A stretch of 64,000 nt of DNA. Source: Actinomycetes bacterium. Its GTDB lineage: Bacteria; Actinomycetota; Acidimicrobiia; Acidimicrobiales; RAAP-2. The position numbers and the translations under genes are program-made. A model generated the notes under the pieces. It ran no database searches and was not told where the DNA came from. It saw only the letters and a program-made list of their open reading frames with translations. This document shows positions 50,859 through 60,868 of the stretch, in pieces (the stretch's first letter is position 1; each line of letters opens with the position of its first letter). The stretch spans positions 17,754 to 81,753 of the forward strand of contig JAJYSP010000010.1 of NCBI GenBank assembly GCA_021793515.1, in the 5' to 3' direction.

Positions 50859-52196
50859 CTAGTCCTCGGTGCCGTGCTCGCCGAGCAGCAACGAATAGGC
50901 GCGCTCGGGTACGACGTCGGCGATTCGCGCCAGCGCGCGGTAGGCGAGCTCGCCCGGACCGCGCTCGTCGTTGCGCATGAGGTTCGCCATCACGACGAGC
51001 ACCTCGCGCATGACCGGCTCGATCCGCATGCCGACACCGACGCAGGCGGCGAGGATCTTGGGCTCCGAGATCAGTCGCACGAAGGCTCGCGCCACCTTGT
51101 AGTACTCGCCGTAGGCAGCCTCGAGGCGCTCGCCGTAGACGACCAGGTGGCCGGGCTCGTCGGCGAGCAGGGCCTCGGCGACGACGCCCGCCGCGAGCCG
51201 GCCCGTTTCGTAGCCATACGCGATGCCCTCGCCATTGAAGGGGTTGATCGAGCCGCCGGCGTCGCCGACGACGAGGGTGTTGGCGCCCGTGTGCGGACCG
51301 CGCGCGAGGCCCATCGGCAGGCGTCCGCCGGTGGGCACGCTGAGTCGCGTCGTCTCATTCAGCCCCCACGCGGCCGCGGTCTGACTGACGAAGTACTCCT
51401 GGAGCTTGGTCGTGTTGACGCCCTTCCAGGCCCCCGCCGTGGACAGCAGGCCGACGCCCACGTTCACGCGTCCGTCGCCCAGGGGGAAGATCCACCCGTA
51501 GCCCGGTACGACCTCGCCGTTGGGGTCGCGGATGTCAAGGTGCGACTCGATCCACGGCTCGGCGTGCCGGTCGCTCGAGTAGTAACCGCGCAGCGCCATA
51601 CCCATCGGCCACTGACGGTTACGCGTGACGCCGAGTTCGCGACCGAGTCGGGAGTTCTGGCCATCGGCGACGATGACGTAGCGCGCGCGCACCTCGGCGC
51701 GCGTGCCCGTCGCCTTCTCGTAGGCCACGACCCCGGCTGCCCCGCGCAGGTGGCCATCGGGGGCGTCAGTGGCCTCGAGCAGGCCGACGACCTCGACGCC
51801 CGTGAGCACGGTCGCGCCCCGCGCGGCCGCCTCGCTCGCGACCAGGCCGTCGAGGTTGAAGCGCGTGATGGTGTAGCCGTAGTTGGGAAAGACCGCGTGG
51901 TCGGGCCAGTTCATCTCGAGTGAGGCGCCGAAGCCGAAGGCGCGAAGCCCGTGGTAGCGATGGCCGTGGGCGGCGACGACGGGCTCGAGGCCCATCTGGG
52001 CGAGCTGGTGTACCGAGCGCGGTGTGAGTCCGTCGCCGCACGTCTTCTCGCGGGGGAACTCCTTCTTCTCGATGAGACACACCGACCAGCCCGCCTCGGC
52101 GAGCCAGTACGCACTCGCCGCACCACTCGGTCCCGCGCCGATGATGACGGCATCGAAGAGGGGCGTGGTCGAGGAGAGGTCGGCGAGCTGAGGCAC
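50859..52196 (-). CDS. Geranylgeranyl-reductase-family FAD oxidoreductase (menaquinone/lipid reductase type)
   Basis: A 445-residue flavoprotein. The FAD motif is VIIGAGPSGAASAYWLAEAGWSVCLIEKK (about 16-44), then PREKTCGDGLTPR with the family GxGxG-like turn, and VGDAGGSINPFNGEGIAYGYETGRL (about 300). This subgroup reduces prenyl side chains, for example menaquinone (MenJ) or archaeal-type lipids. Next to nuoA, a menaquinone role is plausible but not shown. It is divergent from nuoA with 66 bases between. Confidence 0.85.
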   Translation of the reverse strand: MPQLADLSSTTPLFDAVIIGAGPSGAASAYWLAEAGWSVCLIEKKEFPREKTCGDGLTPRSVHQLAQMGLEPVVAAHGHRYHGLRAFGFGASLEMNWPDHAVFPNYGYTITRFNLDGLVASEAAARGATVLTGVEVVGLLEATDAPDGHLRGAAGVVAYEKATGTRAEVRARYVIVADGQNSRLGRELGVTRNRQWPMGMALRGYYSSDRHAEPWIESHLDIRDPNGEVVPGYGWIFPLGDGRVNVGVGLLSTAGAWKGVNTTKLQEYFVSQTAAAWGLNETTRLSVPTGGRLPMGLARGPHTGANTLVVGDAGGSINPFNGEGIAYGYETGRLAAGVVAEALLADEPGHLVVYGERLEAAYGEYYKVARAFVRLISEPKILAACVGVGMRIEPVMREVLVVMANLMRNDERGPGELAYRALARIADVVPERAYSLLLGEHGTED

Positions 52197-52235
52197 GGCG
52201 ACAGCATAGGACGAAGGACCTTGGGGGAGTCCGAG

Positions 52236-52264
52236 TTGAGGGGGGTGCGCGGTCTGGTAGAAAT
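52236..52264 (+). promoter_or_regulatory. Candidate promoter of the nuo operon
   Basis: TTGAGG (52236-52241) and TAGAAA (52258-52263), spacer 16. The -10 overlaps the ATG at 52263, so translation may really begin at GTG 52272. No Rex-like palindrome is seen. Confidence 0.45.
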
Positions 52265-52721
52265 GATGGACGTGGACCAGTACTTACCAATACTTGGACT
52301 CCTCCTCCTCGGGGTGTTGTTCACGGCGGGCTCGTTTGTGGCGTCAGCGATGCTGGCACCTCGTAAGCGGCCAACCGACGCGAAACTCGCCCCCTACGAG
52401 TGTGGGATCGTCCCCGAAGTAGAGCCGCCGCAACGGTTCCCCGTTCGCTTCTACCTCGTCGCGATGATCTTCGTGATCTTCGACATCGAAGTGGTCTTCA
52501 TGTACCCCTTCGCGGTGGTATTCCGCCAGCTCGGTACCTTCGGCCTGGTCGAGGTGCTCGCCTTCTCGGTCACCGTCTTTGGCGCGTTGCTCTTCTTGAT
52601 CAGCGAGGGCGCCCTCTCCTGGGGCCCGGTAAAGCACCTCACAGCGGGCATGCCGGCGCGCACGAGCTCGTCGACCATCGTGCGCATCGGCGCGACCACC
52701 GAGTCCGAGACGGCGGCGTAG
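52263..52721 (+). CDS. nuoA: NADH-quinone oxidoreductase subunit A
   Basis: A 152-residue three-helix membrane subunit. KLAPYECGIVPEVEPPQRFPVRFYLVAMIFVIFDIE is the NuoA signature with the Glu/Asp of helix 2. Helix 1 is LPILGLLLLGVLFTAGSF. The start is uncertain: ATG 52263 or 52266, or GTG 52272 if the overlapping -10 box is real. It leads the nuo operon; nuoB follows after three bases. Confidence 0.92.
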   Translation: MMDVDQYLPILGLLLLGVLFTAGSFVASAMLAPRKRPTDAKLAPYECGIVPEVEPPQRFPVRFYLVAMIFVIFDIEVVFMYPFAVVFRQLGTFGLVEVLAFSVTVFGALLFLISEGALSWGPVKHLTAGMPARTSSSTIVRIGATTESETAA

Positions 52722-52724
52722 CGC

Positions 52725-53288
52725 GTGGCCCTCGAAGACCTACAACACAACTTCCTCACCGGCCGTATCGAGGACCTCGCACGCTGGGCCCGTCGGGCGT
52801 CGGTGTGGCCCGCGACCTTCGGTTTGGCGTGCTGTGCCATCGAGATGATGGCCGCCGGCGGTGCCGACTTCGACCTCGCGCGCTACGGCATGGAGGTCTT
52901 TCGCAACTCCCCACGCCAGGCCGACCTCATGATCGTGGCGGGACGGGTCTCCCAAAAGATGGCCCCGGTGCTGCGTCAGGTCTACGACCAGATGATGGAG
53001 CCCAAGTGGGTCATCTCGATGGGCGTGTGCGCCTCGACCGGCGGGCTGTTCAACAACTACGCGATCGTTCAGGGCGTCGACCAGATCGTGCCCGTGGACG
53101 TCTACGCGCCCGGTTGCCCGCCGAGTCCCGAGACGCTGATGCACGCGATCTTGACCCTGCACGAGCAGATCCGCACCGGTGAGATTATGAAGCGCCGCTC
53201 GAAGGGCGAGCCCACGCACCTCGAGCACCAGGAGAGCCCCTGGACCCCCGAGGTGCCCGTTGCGGTACGACTGGGGACACCGAAGTGA
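52725..53288 (+). CDS. nuoB: NADH-quinone oxidoreductase subunit B
   Basis: The 187-residue subunit that holds cluster N2. Its Cys ligands are [11 protein letters not shown] (two adjacent Cys), SMGVCAS and PGCPPSPE. It passes electrons to quinone. GTG 52725. The stop overlaps nuoC (GTGA). Confidence 0.96.
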   Translation: MALEDLQHNFLTGRIEDLARWARRASVWPATFGLACCAIEMMAAGGADFDLARYGMEVFRNSPRQADLMIVAGRVSQKMAPVLRQVYDQMMEPKWVISMGVCASTGGLFNNYAIVQGVDQIVPVDVYAPGCPPSPETLMHAILTLHEQIRTGEIMKRRSKGEPTHLEHQESPWTPEVPVAVRLGTPK

Positions 53289-53779
53289 TCGAACTGCCCG
53301 CCAACGCCCCGGCTGGGGTCATCACGGCCGACGTCCTCAAGTCCGACGTCGGCTGCTTTCCCACCCGTGAGCAGTACTTCGGGCTCGTGAGTGCCTTCAA
53401 GGCTGACGGCTTCGAACTCTGCGCCGACCTGTGTGGCGTGGACTACCTCGAGCACGCCGGTCGAGCCCTACCCGAGGGGGTCGAGGCGACGCGCTTCGAG
53501 GTGGTGGTGAACCTGCTGTCGATGTCTAAGCGCCAGCGCGTGCGCATCCGAGTCCAGGCCGGCACCGAGTCGCCCGCCGTGGACTCACTGTTCCCGATCT
53601 ACCCCGGCACCGAGGCGATGGAGCGCGAGGCCTTCGACATGTTCGGGATCCTCTTTAACGGCCACCCCGACCTCACGCGCATCCTGATGCCCGAGGACTG
53701 GGAGGGTCACCCGCTGCGCAAGGACTACGGCGCCGGCCGCGTGCCGGTGCAATTCAAGGAAGCCCCGGGACCACGATGA
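53285..53779 (+). CDS. nuoC: NADH-quinone oxidoreductase subunit C
   Basis: A 164-residue 30-kDa subunit. The family signature ERxxxD-F-x-G appears as [36 protein letters not shown]. It is separate from NuoD, not fused as in E. coli. It overlaps nuoD by four bases. Confidence 0.95.
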   Translation: MIELPANAPAGVITADVLKSDVGCFPTREQYFGLVSAFKADGFELCADLCGVDYLEHAGRALPEGVEATRFEVVVNLLSMSKRQRVRIRVQAGTESPAVDSLFPIYPGTEAMEREAFDMFGILFNGHPDLTRILMPEDWEGHPLRKDYGAGRVPVQFKEAPGPR

Positions 53780-55128
53780 GCGAACCCACCGTACGAGCCG
53801 CCGAGCGGCTGGAACCACTGGTCGTCGAGACCTCCGAGGGCGCCCAGGGCCTCCAGCGGCGCGAGACGACGCCCGCGAGCGAGCTCAGCCGCGAGGTCGG
53901 TTCGGTGCTTCGCGTGGACGGCCACGCCTTCGACCCCAACTCGGTGGACTACGAGCGTCGCGACGACGAGACGATGATCATCAACATGGGTCCGTCGCAC
54001 CCGTCGACCCACGGCGTGCTGCGCATCATGCTCGAGCTCGACGGTGAGTTCGTGCTGCGCGCGAAGCCAGTCATCGGTTACCTGCACACGGGCATGGAGA
54101 AGACCGGCGAGGAGTTGAGTTACGTCCAGGGCGCGACCAACGTAACGCGCATGGACTACCTGAGCCCGGTGACCAACGAACTGTCCTACTCGATGGCCGT
54201 CGAGTCACTCCTCGGTATCGAGGTGCCCGAGCGGGCCACGTGGATCCGCATGATGATGTCCGAGCTCAACCGCATCTCGTCGCACCTCGTGTGGATGGCG
54301 ACCAACGGGATGGACCTCGGATCCACCTCGATGATGATCTACGGCTTCCGCGAGCGCGAGTTGATCCTCGCCTTCTTCGAGAAGACGGCCGGGCTGCGAC
54401 TCAACTTGAACTACGTGCGACCCGGCGGGGTCGCCGCCGACCTGCCCGACGGGTGGGAGGACGACGTCACGGTGATCTGTGACACGATCGACGAGCGGAC
54501 CTACGAGTACGACCAGCTGCTCACCGGCCAGCCCATCTTCCGTGAGCGCATGGTCGGCGTCGCGCCAATCACCGCCGAAGAGGCGCTCGCGCTCTCGGTG
54601 ACCGGACCGCTGCTGCGCTCGACGGGCGTGCCGTGGGACCTTCGCCGCACGATGCCCTATCTCGCATACGACCAGGTGGACTTCGACGTCATCGTCGGCA
54701 CCTACGGCGACAACTTCGACCGGTACGCGATCCGCCTCAACGAGATCCGCGAGTCGATCCGCATTGTGCGCCAGTGCGTCGAGATGATGCCGCGCGGCGA
54801 CTACCGAAGCCAGGACCCGAAGGTGACGCCGCCGCCGCGCGCGCGCATCGGCGAATCGATGGAAGCGCTGATTCACCACTTCAAGTTGTTCACCGAGGGC
54901 TTCCACGTCCCCGAGGGCGAGGTGTACTCGGCGATCGAGTCCCCGCGCGGGGAAATTGGGTGTTACCTGGTGTCCGACGGGGGCCCCAAGCCCTACCGGA
55001 TCCACGTGCGCGCCCCCAGCTTCGTGAACCTGCAGGCGGTCCCGCTGCTGATGCGCGGCGGCTCGATGTCTGACGCCATCACCGTCGTCTCGACGGTCGA
55101 CCCCATCATGGGAGAGGTAGATCGATGA
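53776..55128 (+). CDS. nuoD: NADH-quinone oxidoreductase subunit D
   Basis: A 450-residue 49-kDa subunit that forms the quinone pocket. MGPSHPSTHGVLRIMLELDGE (about 63-84), YLHTGMEKTGEE with the quinone His/Tyr region, and the C-terminal APSFVNLQAVPLLMRGG are present. The N-terminal 60 residues form a charged extension. It overlaps nuoE. Confidence 0.96.
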   Translation: MSEPTVRAAERLEPLVVETSEGAQGLQRRETTPASELSREVGSVLRVDGHAFDPNSVDYERRDDETMIINMGPSHPSTHGVLRIMLELDGEFVLRAKPVIGYLHTGMEKTGEELSYVQGATNVTRMDYLSPVTNELSYSMAVESLLGIEVPERATWIRMMMSELNRISSHLVWMATNGMDLGSTSMMIYGFRERELILAFFEKTAGLRLNLNYVRPGGVAADLPDGWEDDVTVICDTIDERTYEYDQLLTGQPIFRERMVGVAPITAEEALALSVTGPLLRSTGVPWDLRRTMPYLAYDQVDFDVIVGTYGDNFDRYAIRLNEIRESIRIVRQCVEMMPRGDYRSQDPKVTPPPRARIGESMEALIHHFKLFTEGFHVPEGEVYSAIESPRGEIGCYLVSDGGPKPYRIHVRAPSFVNLQAVPLLMRGGSMSDAITVVSTVDPIMGEVDR

Positions 55129-55745
55129 CCCACTTTCGTTCCGACCTTCGCCAGCGCGCCGAGGAGCTCGTGTCGCTCTACCCGCGCCCGCGCTCGGCGA
55201 TGCTGCCCCTGCTGCACCTGGCTCAGGAGCAGGACGGCTACGTGACCGACGAGGCCATGGCCGAGATCGCTCAGCTCACTGGCACCACGCCGGCCGAGGT
55301 CCGCGGGACCGCGGCGTTCTACGACATGTTCCACCTCGAGCCCGTTGGTAAGTACGTCGTGGGCGTCTGCACCAACATCGCCTGCCTGCTCGCCGGCGGC
55401 GAAGAGTTGCTCGCGCACGCGAGCGCCACGCTCGGCTGTGCGGTGGGGGGTACCTCGCCTGACGGGCTGTTCACCCTCGAAGAGACCGAATGCCTCGCGG
55501 ACTGCAACATCGCACCCGTCGTGCAGGTGAACCACCGCTACGTGCGTACGACCACCCCCGAACTCTTCGACGCCCTCGTGGACGATCTGCGTAACGGTCG
55601 TCTCGACCACGACGTGCCGTCCCACGGCACGTTGATCCGCATCCGTCGCTCCGGTGGGCTGCGCGTGGACCGTGAGGAGCTCGCCGCCGAGCGCCTCGAG
55701 GCCCGTGCGGCGCGCGAGGCCCGTGCGGCGACGGAGGCAAAGTAG
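55125..55745 (+). CDS. nuoE: NADH-quinone oxidoreductase subunit E
   Basis: A 206-residue 24-kDa subunit with a thioredoxin-like 2Fe-2S domain. Ligands are CTNIAC and ECLADC. The last 30 residues are an Arg/Glu/Ala-rich helical tail (ERLEARAAREARAATEAK) not usual in the family. It shares one base with nuoF. Confidence 0.94.
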   Translation: MTHFRSDLRQRAEELVSLYPRPRSAMLPLLHLAQEQDGYVTDEAMAEIAQLTGTTPAEVRGTAAFYDMFHLEPVGKYVVGVCTNIACLLAGGEELLAHASATLGCAVGGTSPDGLFTLEETECLADCNIAPVVQVNHRYVRTTTPELFDALVDDLRNGRLDHDVPSHGTLIRIRRSGGLRVDREELAAERLEARAAREARAATEAK

Positions 55746-57049
55746 TGGCCTCCCTCGACGCACCCAAGATCGTTTCGTCACGCGCCAAGTTCGCCGACTC
55801 CCACACGCTGTCGCGCTATCTCGAGACCGGTGGGTACGAGGGACTGCGCAAGGCGCTCACCATGTTCCCCGAGCAGGTGGCGGCCGAAGTCGACGCCGCG
55901 TCCCTGCTCGGCCGCGGCGGTGCCGGGTTCCCGGCCGGGCGCAAGTGGTCGATGCTGCGCAAGTCGCCGGTCTCCTACCTCGTGGTCAACGGTGACGAGT
56001 CCGAGCCCGCGACCTTCAAGGACCACTACCTCGTCGAGCGCGACCCGCACCAACTCGTCGAGGGCGTCATCATCGCCGCCTACGCGCTACAGGTCACCCA
56101 GGCCTTCATCTACCTGCGCGGCGAGTTCGCCCTCGGCCTCGAGCGCGTTCAGCAGGCCATCAACGAGGCCTACGAGCACGGTGCGCTCGGACGCAAGATC
56201 TTCGGTTCATCCTTCTCGCTCGACCTGGTCGTGCACCCCGGCGCTGGCGCCTACATCTGCGGCGAGGAGACGGCACTCATTGAGGCCCTCGAGGGCAAGC
56301 GCGGCTTCCCGCGCATCAAGCCCCCCTTCTTCCCCGCGGTGACCGGCCTCTACGGCGAACCGACCGTGGTCAACAACGTCGAGACGATGTCCAACATGCC
56401 CTGGATCGTGCTGAACGGTGGCGCGGCCTTTGCGGCCCTCGGCGCCGGTCGCTCGGCCGGCACGCGTCTCTTCGCGCTCTCGGGTCGAGTGCGCAACCCA
56501 GGGGTCTTCGAGATCGAGATGGTGAAGAACACCTTCCGCGACCTCATCTACGACCCCCAACTCGGCGGCGGGGTCATCGACGACCGCGCGATCAAAGCCA
56601 TCATCCCCGGCGGGGTCTCCGCGCCGTGGTTCGGTCCCGAGCTGCTCGACGTGCCCCTCGGCCAAGACGAGGTCGCCGAGAAGGGTTCGATGCTCGGCTC
56701 GGGGTCTATCGTCGTGATGGACGAGACCACCTGCGTGGTGCGCGCGACCTGGCGCATCATCAAATTCTTCTCGCGTGAGTCCTGCGGCCAGTGCACGCCG
56801 TGTCGGGAGGGCTCGGGCTGGCTCGAGCGAATCCTCTACCGGCTCGAGCACGGCGGCGGACGCATCGAGGACGTTGACCTCCTGCTCGACCTCTGTGACA
56901 ACATCGCACCCGGCCTGACCTGGCCACCCCAGCAGACGACGATCTGCGTGCTGGGGCCGTCGATGCCATCTTCGATCAACGCGGCCATCTCGATGTTCCG
57001 CGACGACTTCTACGCGCACGTACAACACGGGGGCTGCCCGCATGACTGA
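55745..57049 (+). CDS. nuoF: NADH-quinone oxidoreductase subunit F
   Basis: A 434-residue 51-kDa subunit that binds NADH, FMN and cluster N3. GRGGAGFPAGRKW (57-69) and GAGAYICGEETALIEALEG hold the nucleotides; ESCGQCTPCREGSGW and a later Cys in TTICVLGP bind 4Fe-4S. GTG 55745. It overlaps nuoG by eight bases. Confidence 0.96.
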   Translation: MASLDAPKIVSSRAKFADSHTLSRYLETGGYEGLRKALTMFPEQVAAEVDAASLLGRGGAGFPAGRKWSMLRKSPVSYLVVNGDESEPATFKDHYLVERDPHQLVEGVIIAAYALQVTQAFIYLRGEFALGLERVQQAINEAYEHGALGRKIFGSSFSLDLVVHPGAGAYICGEETALIEALEGKRGFPRIKPPFFPAVTGLYGEPTVVNNVETMSNMPWIVLNGGAAFAALGAGRSAGTRLFALSGRVRNPGVFEIEMVKNTFRDLIYDPQLGGGVIDDRAIKAIIPGGVSAPWFGPELLDVPLGQDEVAEKGSMLGSGSIVVMDETTCVVRATWRIIKFFSRESCGQCTPCREGSGWLERILYRLEHGGGRIEDVDLLLDLCDNIAPGLTWPPQQTTICVLGPSMPSSINAAISMFRDDFYAHVQHGGCPHD

Positions 57050-59636
57050 CCAGACGCGAACCACCGTGTCCATCACCCTCAACGGACGCGCCGTCGAGGC
57101 GGCGCCCGGTGAGCTGCTCATCGAGGCCGCCGAGCACGCCGGCGTCTACATCCCGCGCTTCTGCTACCACCCGCGCATGGAGCCGGTGGGGGTCTGTCGC
57201 ATGTGCCTCGTCGAGGTGGAAGGCCCCCGCGGCGCCACGCTCCAGCCGGCCTGCTACATCCGCGTGAACGACGGGATGTCGGTGAACACTGAGTCCGACA
57301 AGGTTAAGAAGGCCCAGGACGGCGTGCTCGAGTTCCTGCTCGCCAACCACCCCCTCGACTGCCCGGTCTGCGACAAGGGTGGCGAGTGCCCCCTCCAGGA
57401 CCAGTCCCTCGCCCACGGGTCCGGCGAGACCCGCTTCGTCGAGGAGAAGCGCCACTTCGTCAAGCCGATCGAGATCGGCGAGCTCGTCCTGCTCGATCGC
57501 GAACGCTGCATCCAGTGCTCGCGTTGCACCCGCTTCGCCGCCGAGGTCGCCGGCGACGCCCAGATCGACTTCGCCGGCCGCGGTGACCTGATTGAGGTCG
57601 CGCCGTCGCCGACGGTGCCCTTCGACTCGGTCTTCTCGGGCAACACGGTCCAGATCTGCCCCGTCGGAGCGCTCACCGCCAAGCCCTACCGCTTCACCGC
57701 CCGGCCCTGGGACCTCGAGCAGGTCGAGAGCACCTGCACGATGTGCGCCGTGGGCTGTCGAATCGCTGTGCAGTCCTCGGGTAACCGCCTCACGCGCGTG
57801 CTCGGCGTGGACAGCGACCCGGTCAACCGGGGCTGGCTGTGCGACAAGGGTCGCTTCACCCTCGACAGCGTGGACGGCAATCCCGAGCTCGACGACCCGC
57901 TCGACCCGCGCAGCCGCGTCACCGAGCCGATGGTGCGCCGTGACGGCGCGCTCGTCGCGACCTCGTGGAGCGAGGCGCTGCGCGCCGCGGCCACGATCCT
58001 GCGCGACGCGGCCGCAAACCCAGACGGTGTCGGGGCGATCGGCGGCGCCGCGTTGACCAACGAGGGCGCCTTCGCCTGGGAGCGCTTCGCGCGCGGCGTG
58101 CTCGCGACCGAGCACCTCGACGCCCAGTACGGTGACGGGCTCGACGCGACGCTCATCCAGGCACTACCCAAGGCGACCATCGACGAGGCCGCTAACGCGA
58201 CGACCGTGGTGACCATCACGGGCGACTTGCGCGAGGAACTGCCGGTGCTGTTCCTGCGCCTGCGCCCACGGATCGTGTCGGGCAAGACCAACCTCGTGGA
58301 GTTCGCCGCTGGACCCAGCGCGCTGCGCCGCCACGCCCGTGTCGCGCTGCCGGTGCGTCCCGGGGACGTGGACCAGGTCGCCGAGGCGCTCGCCAACGGC
58401 ACGGCGCCCCACGGCCTCGGCCTCGACGAGTTCGAACTCGCCACGGCCCACGACTTGCTCGGCGAGACCGGCCGCGGCGTCGTCTTCGTCGTCGGGCGCG
58501 CCAACCTCGCCGAGCACGCGAGCGTCGTCGAATCGGCGATCCGCCGCCTCGCCGTGCGCTACCCCGAGGCGACGTTCCTGCCCGCGCTGCGACGCGGCAA
58601 CGTCATGGGCGCCCTCGACATGGGCCTCGCCCCGCGCCTGCGGCCCGGACGGGGCTTTGACCCGAGCGCGAGCGGACGAGACACGCTCGCCCAACTCGAC
58701 GCGATGATCGCTGGTGAGCAGCGAGCGGTGCTCCTGCTCGGCGGCTGTCTGCTGGGTAACGTCGCCGACGTCGCGCACGCGACGTCGGCCCTCGAGCGGG
58801 CCTCGGTCGTCGCCGTCACCGGACACGGCGGCGCGACGCTCGCCTACGCCGACGTGGTACTGCCCGCCACGGTTCAGCACGAACGTAGCGGCACGGTGAC
58901 GAACCTCGAAGGTCGCGTGAGCGCCGTGACGGCCAAGGTCGGCGCCCCTGGCTCGGCCTGGTCTGACGTGACCATCGTCGCCGAGCTCGCCGAGGAGTTC
59001 GGCATCGACCTCGGGCTCGCCTCGATTGAACTCGTGGCCAAGGCCATCGAAGAGACGACCGGGTACCCGGCGCTCTCGGTGCTGAACGACGCGACGAGTG
59101 ACGGCGTGGTCGTCGGGCGCACGCAACGGTGGCTTCGTCGACCGCTCGACCCGATGGCGATTCCCGGACTCCGTTCGACCGACACCGGGGGACTCGCGTC
59201 ACACGGCGGCGACACGATCACCCTGGACGTCGCGAGCGTGGGCACCGCGAGCGCGGCGACGCTCGCCGACGTCGTCGCCCAGCCCGTCGTCGTGCCACCG
59301 ACGGACGCCTACGCACTGCGGGTCTTCGCCGGTCGGCGCCTCTACGACCGCGGCATCGCCGTGCGCGGCTCTTCGGCGTTGGACAACCTGGTCCCGTCGA
59401 CCACGATCGCTCTCAACCACTTTGACCTCGACCGACTGGGCGCCGTACCCGGTGACGTCGTGACCGTTCGTACCGAAGGTGCCACGGTGGCTCTGCCGGT
59501 CGCCCTGGACGACCAGGTGGCCCGGGGCGTGGCGAGCGTACCCGTGGGCACGCGCGCGGCCGACGGCACCGACGCCCTGGCGTCGTTGTTCGACGCGCAC
59601 GCGGTGATCACGCAGATTCGATTGGAGACGCGATGA
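57042..59636 (+). CDS. nuoG: NADH-quinone oxidoreductase subunit G
   Basis: An 864-residue 75-kDa subunit. It carries the N-terminal 2Fe-2S (CYHPRMEPVGVCRMC), the His-Cys cluster (HPLDCPVCDKGGECPLQD), N4 (CIQCSRCTRF with CPVGAL) and an extra 4Fe-4S in CTMCAVGCRI typical of the molybdopterin-oxidoreductase-like domain. The C-terminal 350 residues have no metal ligands. Overlaps nuoH. Confidence 0.95.
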   Translation: MTDQTRTTVSITLNGRAVEAAPGELLIEAAEHAGVYIPRFCYHPRMEPVGVCRMCLVEVEGPRGATLQPACYIRVNDGMSVNTESDKVKKAQDGVLEFLLANHPLDCPVCDKGGECPLQDQSLAHGSGETRFVEEKRHFVKPIEIGELVLLDRERCIQCSRCTRFAAEVAGDAQIDFAGRGDLIEVAPSPTVPFDSVFSGNTVQICPVGALTAKPYRFTARPWDLEQVESTCTMCAVGCRIAVQSSGNRLTRVLGVDSDPVNRGWLCDKGRFTLDSVDGNPELDDPLDPRSRVTEPMVRRDGALVATSWSEALRAAATILRDAAANPDGVGAIGGAALTNEGAFAWERFARGVLATEHLDAQYGDGLDATLIQALPKATIDEAANATTVVTITGDLREELPVLFLRLRPRIVSGKTNLVEFAAGPSALRRHARVALPVRPGDVDQVAEALANGTAPHGLGLDEFELATAHDLLGETGRGVVFVVGRANLAEHASVVESAIRRLAVRYPEATFLPALRRGNVMGALDMGLAPRLRPGRGFDPSASGRDTLAQLDAMIAGEQRAVLLLGGCLLGNVADVAHATSALERASVVAVTGHGGATLAYADVVLPATVQHERSGTVTNLEGRVSAVTAKVGAPGSAWSDVTIVAELAEEFGIDLGLASIELVAKAIEETTGYPALSVLNDATSDGVVVGRTQRWLRRPLDPMAIPGLRSTDTGGLASHGGDTITLDVASVGTASAATLADVVAQPVVVPPTDAYALRVFAGRRLYDRGIAVRGSSALDNLVPSTTIALNHFDLDRLGAVPGDVVTVRTEGATVALPVALDDQVARGVASVPVGTRAADGTDALASLFDAHAVITQIRLETR

Positions 59637-60868
59637 CCTCCTGGCTGGCAACGGTGGACCCGCTCTTCGCCCACGGGGTGACGTGGGCGGTCCTCATCAT
59701 CGTGATCGTGAAGGTCTTCATCGGCTTCGCCGCGCTGATGGGCGCGGTCACCGTGATGATCTGGTTCGAACGCAAGGCAATCTCGGACATGCAGAGCCGT
59801 ATTGGGCCCCAGCGCTGGGGACCGTTCGGACTCTTCCAGACGCTCGCCGACGGCCTCAAGCTCTTCTTCAAAGAGGACCTGCTGCCCGCTGAGGCTGACC
59901 GGTTCGTCTTTAAGTTGGCGCCGTACCTCGTCGTGGTGCCCGCGCTGATCACCTTCTCGATCGTGCCGATTGGCGGGACGGTCGACATCGCGGGGCACCC
60001 AGTGATGCTCCAGGTGGCCAACCCACCGATCGGGATCCTGTTGATGCTCGCGATGTCGGGCATCTCGGTCTACGGTGTCATCCTCGCCGGCTGGTCCTCG
60101 GGCTCGAAGTACCCGCTCATGTCCGCGGTGCGCGCGAGCGCCCAGATGATCAGCTACGAGGCGGCCCTCGGGATGACCATCGTGACCGTCGTGCTCGCGA
60201 CGGGTTCGCTCTCGACCCACGACATCGTCGCAGCCCAGTCCCACGGCGTGTGGCACTGGAACCTGATCCGTCTCGGGATCGTGCCCTTCGTGGTCTTCCT
60301 GATCGCCATCACCGCCGAGCTCAACCGGCCGCCCTTCGACGTCGTCGAGGCCGAGACCGAGCTCGTGGGTGGGTTCCACACCGAGTACTCGTCGTTCCGC
60401 TTCGCCCAGTTCTTCCTCGCCGAGTTCATGAACACGATCACCATGTCGGCGATCATCGTCACGCTCTTCCTCGGGGGACCGGCCGGCTGGGTGCCGAACA
60501 TCCCGCACGTGCGCTGGGTCTTCCCGATCCTGTGGTTCCTCGTTAAGACCATCGGGTTCGCGTTTGCCTACGTGTGGTTCCGCGCCGCGCTGCCACGGCT
60601 GCGCTACGACCAGTTGATGAACCTCGGCTGGAAGCGACTGATCCCGCTCAGCCTCGGGTGGATGCTCATCGTCGCGGGCTTCCTAATTCGCCCGTCGTGG
60701 GGTTTCTTGATGGCGGCGCTCGTGATCCTCGCCTGGACGGTATTGACGCGCGCCTTCGCGCTCGGCCAGGGCCGCGAGGAGAGCGCCGACTCGATCCTGC
60801 CGCCGGTCGGCGAACGACCGCTGCCCGGACGCGTGCTCCGTGCCTGGACAGATAGGGAGAAGGACTAA
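59633..60868 (+). CDS. nuoH: NADH-quinone oxidoreductase subunit H
   Basis: A 411-residue membrane subunit at the quinone entrance with eight helices. Signatures are WFERKAISDMQSRIGPQRWGPFGLFQTLADGLKL and the conserved loop ELNRPPFDVVEAETELVGGFHTEYSS. Overlaps nuoI by one base. Confidence 0.96.
   Translation: MTSWLATVDPLFAHGVTWAVLIIVIVKVFIGFAALMGAVTVMIWFERKAISDMQSRIGPQRWGPFGLFQTLADGLKLFFKEDLLPAEADRFVFKLAPYLVVVPALITFSIVPIGGTVDIAGHPVMLQVANPPIGILLMLAMSGISVYGVILAGWSSGSKYPLMSAVRASAQMISYEAALGMTIVTVVLATGSLSTHDIVAAQSHGVWHWNLIRLGIVPFVVFLIAITAELNRPPFDVVEAETELVGGFHTEYSSFRFAQFFLAEFMNTITMSAIIVTLFLGGPAGWVPNIPHVRWVFPILWFLVKTIGFAFAYVWFRAALPRLRYDQLMNLGWKRLIPLSLGWMLIVAGFLIRPSWGFLMAALVILAWTVLTRAFALGQGREESADSILPPVGERPLPGRVLRAWTDREKD

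Noticed and set aside
52197..52262. Rex operator before nuoA
   Set aside because: I looked for a TTGTGA-type palindrome in the divergent region and found none.
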